This document shows positions 54,266 to 55,134 of a stretch of DNA of 55,134 nt, one piece after another. A model generated the notes under the pieces. The model was not told where the DNA came from. It saw nothing but the letters and a program-made list of their open reading frames with translations, and searched no databases. The stretch is taken from contig NZ_MUXZ01000009.1 in NCBI RefSeq assembly GCF_002015075.1, forward strand, positions 1 to 55,134. Direction: 5' to 3'. The first letter of the stretch is position 1, and each line of letters opens with the position of its first letter. The stretch is from Canicola haemoglobinophilus (GTDB lineage Bacteria > Pseudomonadota > Gammaproteobacteria > Enterobacterales > Pasteurellaceae). Both the position numbers and the translations under genes were made by a program.

Positions 54266-55134
54266 ATGACAGTTTACAACAAATTAGATGAAAAGGTCTT
54301 TGCTAGCCAAGCAAAACCAAGAGAAACCGAAAATTTCCCCAATATTGCCAGAGGTTGGGGAATTAGCTTTGAACAAACCGCAGGCATTCCTCCGATGGAA
54401 TGGTTCAACGGATTATTCAAACGCATCGATGAACACATGCTTTACCTTGCTCAACGAGGTCTAGCAGAATGGTCATCAACATTAGAATACCCACAGGGTG
54501 CTTATGTGCAATATAACGGTAAAACCTACCGCAGTTTGCAACAAAACACCAATCATCAACCAGATACTCCTGATTCTGCTTATTGGGTTCGTTGGGGCTT
54601 TGCATTAGACGAAATTCCGTACGCCACCTTATCACAAAAAGGCTTAGCACAACTTTACACAGGCTACGACAGCCAACGAGAAGATTTAGCTTTAACGCCT
54701 AAAACAGCTTATTTATTAAAAGCCTTAATAGATAGCAACTCTCGCAGCCTTAATGACCGCATTCCTAATAGCAAAAAATCCGACGCAACCGATAGCAATA
54801 GCTCCGATACAGTCGCTACATCAAAAGCCGTCAAAGAGGTTAAAGATATTGCCGAAAGCAAACAATCCCCAGCAACAACCCTAGAAGGCTACGGCATTGC
54901 TAATTTTAAAATCGAACAAAGCACGGGCAATGCCAATGACTATAAAACTGACGGTAATTATTATTTTGCTAGCGGTCAAAATTTGCCAGATAGCAATGCT
55001 TGGCATATTGAAGTGGTAAGCGGTGGACAGGCTAATGCCGTGCGACAAATCGCCAGAAAAGCTAATGACACAAAAATCAAAACCCGCTTTTTTAATGGCT
55101 CAAGTTGGAGCTCTTGGAAAGATACTGGCGGTGA
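54266..55134 (+). CDS. Tail fibre protein, partial (runs off the right edge)
   Basis: The ATG at 54266 opens a frame of 289 codons without a stop before the window ends. TVYNKLDEKVFASQAKPRETENFPNIARGWGISFEQTAGIPPMEWFNGLFKRIDEHMLYLAQRGLAEW is the common N-terminus of Haemophilus/Mannheimia phage tail fibres, YPQGAYVQYNGKTYRSLQ resembles a carbohydrate-binding module, and NANDYKTDGNYYFASGQNLPD is a fibre repeat (pyocin knob-like). Determines host range. Confidence 0.88.
   Translation, partial: MTVYNKLDEKVFASQAKPRETENFPNIARGWGISFEQTAGIPPMEWFNGLFKRIDEHMLYLAQRGLAEWSSTLEYPQGAYVQYNGKTYRSLQQNTNHQPDTPDSAYWVRWGFALDEIPYATLSQKGLAQLYTGYDSQREDLALTPKTAYLLKALIDSNSRSLNDRIPNSKKSDATDSNSSDTVATSKAVKEVKDIAESKQSPATTLEGYGIANFKIEQSTGNANDYKTDGNYYFASGQNLPDSNAWHIEVVSGGQANAVRQIARKANDTKIKTRFFNGSSWSSWKDTGG

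Noticed and set aside
7764..55134. A duplicated tRNA-Ser 3' end marking the right end of the prophage
   Set aside because: I looked for TTCGAATCTCACTTCC and close variants to the right and found none; attR must be outside the window.
1..55134. CRISPR array
   Set aside because: No regularly spaced direct repeats were seen; the TAGGAA-rich repeats at 41444 and 42322 are two long copies with irregular short motifs, not repeat-spacer units.

Overview
The window is a stretch of a Pasteurellaceae chromosome, almost certainly Haemophilus of the influenzae/haemolyticus group. The 9-base uptake signal AAGTGCGGT recurs throughout and is built into several terminators, base composition is about 38-40% GC, and the housekeeping genes (dsbD, arcA, rluC, rne, dmsABC, uxuA) read as Haemophilus proteins.

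Layout. (1) 1-7608: host genes. These are the edge of an IS1182-like transposase, dsbD, arcA, a small secreted protein, rluC, and an rne gene cut by an in-frame stop that removes its PNPase-binding tail. (2) 7764-7853: tRNA-Ser(UGA), the probable attachment site of a prophage whose integrase lies directly next to it. (3) 7877-40320: a lambda-like prophage with a contractile tail. In order it carries integrase and excisionase-like genes, a leftward early operon (sliding-clamp-like protein, Bro-type antirepressor under a c4-like antisense RNA, hicBA, a membrane-protein cargo gene, small ORFs, a basic N-like protein behind a boxA/boxB-like leader), pL, a higBA pair, a two-gene cassette in the rex position, cI, cro, a CII-type gene, replication genes (O-like, DnaB), Dam, ninB, hicBA, ninG, Q, a late promoter with terminator, a lysis cassette (holin, SAR lysozyme, Rz/Rz1), terminase, portal, a MuF protein with a toxin-like C-terminus and an immunity array, protease/scaffold, decoration, capsid and neck genes. 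The tail sheath gene is broken after about 22 codons. (4) 40320-42640: a patch of foreign cargo with a gene remnant, two Ibs/Sib-like type I toxin loci, a ribbon-helix-helix protein, and a relE/antitoxin pair between long direct repeats. (5) 42644-49670: host DNA with a transporter remnant, the dmsABC-torD-napF anaerobic respiration operon, uxuA and a TM2 protein. (6) 49718-55134: contractile-tail genes of the same type (plug, hub, spike, gp25-like, baseplate J, a nonsense-mutated DUF2612 gene, tail fibre), running off the window. The sheath, tube and tape-measure genes expected between (3) and (6) are absent.

How the parts work together. Lysogeny control looks lambda-like: a cleavable S24 repressor and Cro face each other over ATCAC-N5-GTGAT operators, and the same operator sits between the -35 and -10 of a strong leftward pL. 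pL leads through a leader with an exact rRNA-type boxA into a small Arg/Lys-rich protein, a candidate N. A second immunity layer is an RNA switch upstream of the antirepressor. Late expression depends on Q acting at a promoter followed by a terminator.

The most unusual content is conflict machinery. There are four higBA pairs, two hicBA pairs, one relE/antitoxin pair and two Ibs-like loci. There is also a phage head protein with a papain-like toxin domain, followed by paralogous small immunity genes, a small alarmone hydrolase, an orphan toxin tail and a colicin-D-immunity-like gene. The split tail operon and the nonsense mutation in a tail gene suggest that this prophage no longer makes complete tails, so it may persist as a domesticated reservoir of toxin, antitoxin and defence genes. 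All functional calls come from reading the sequence; no database search was run.
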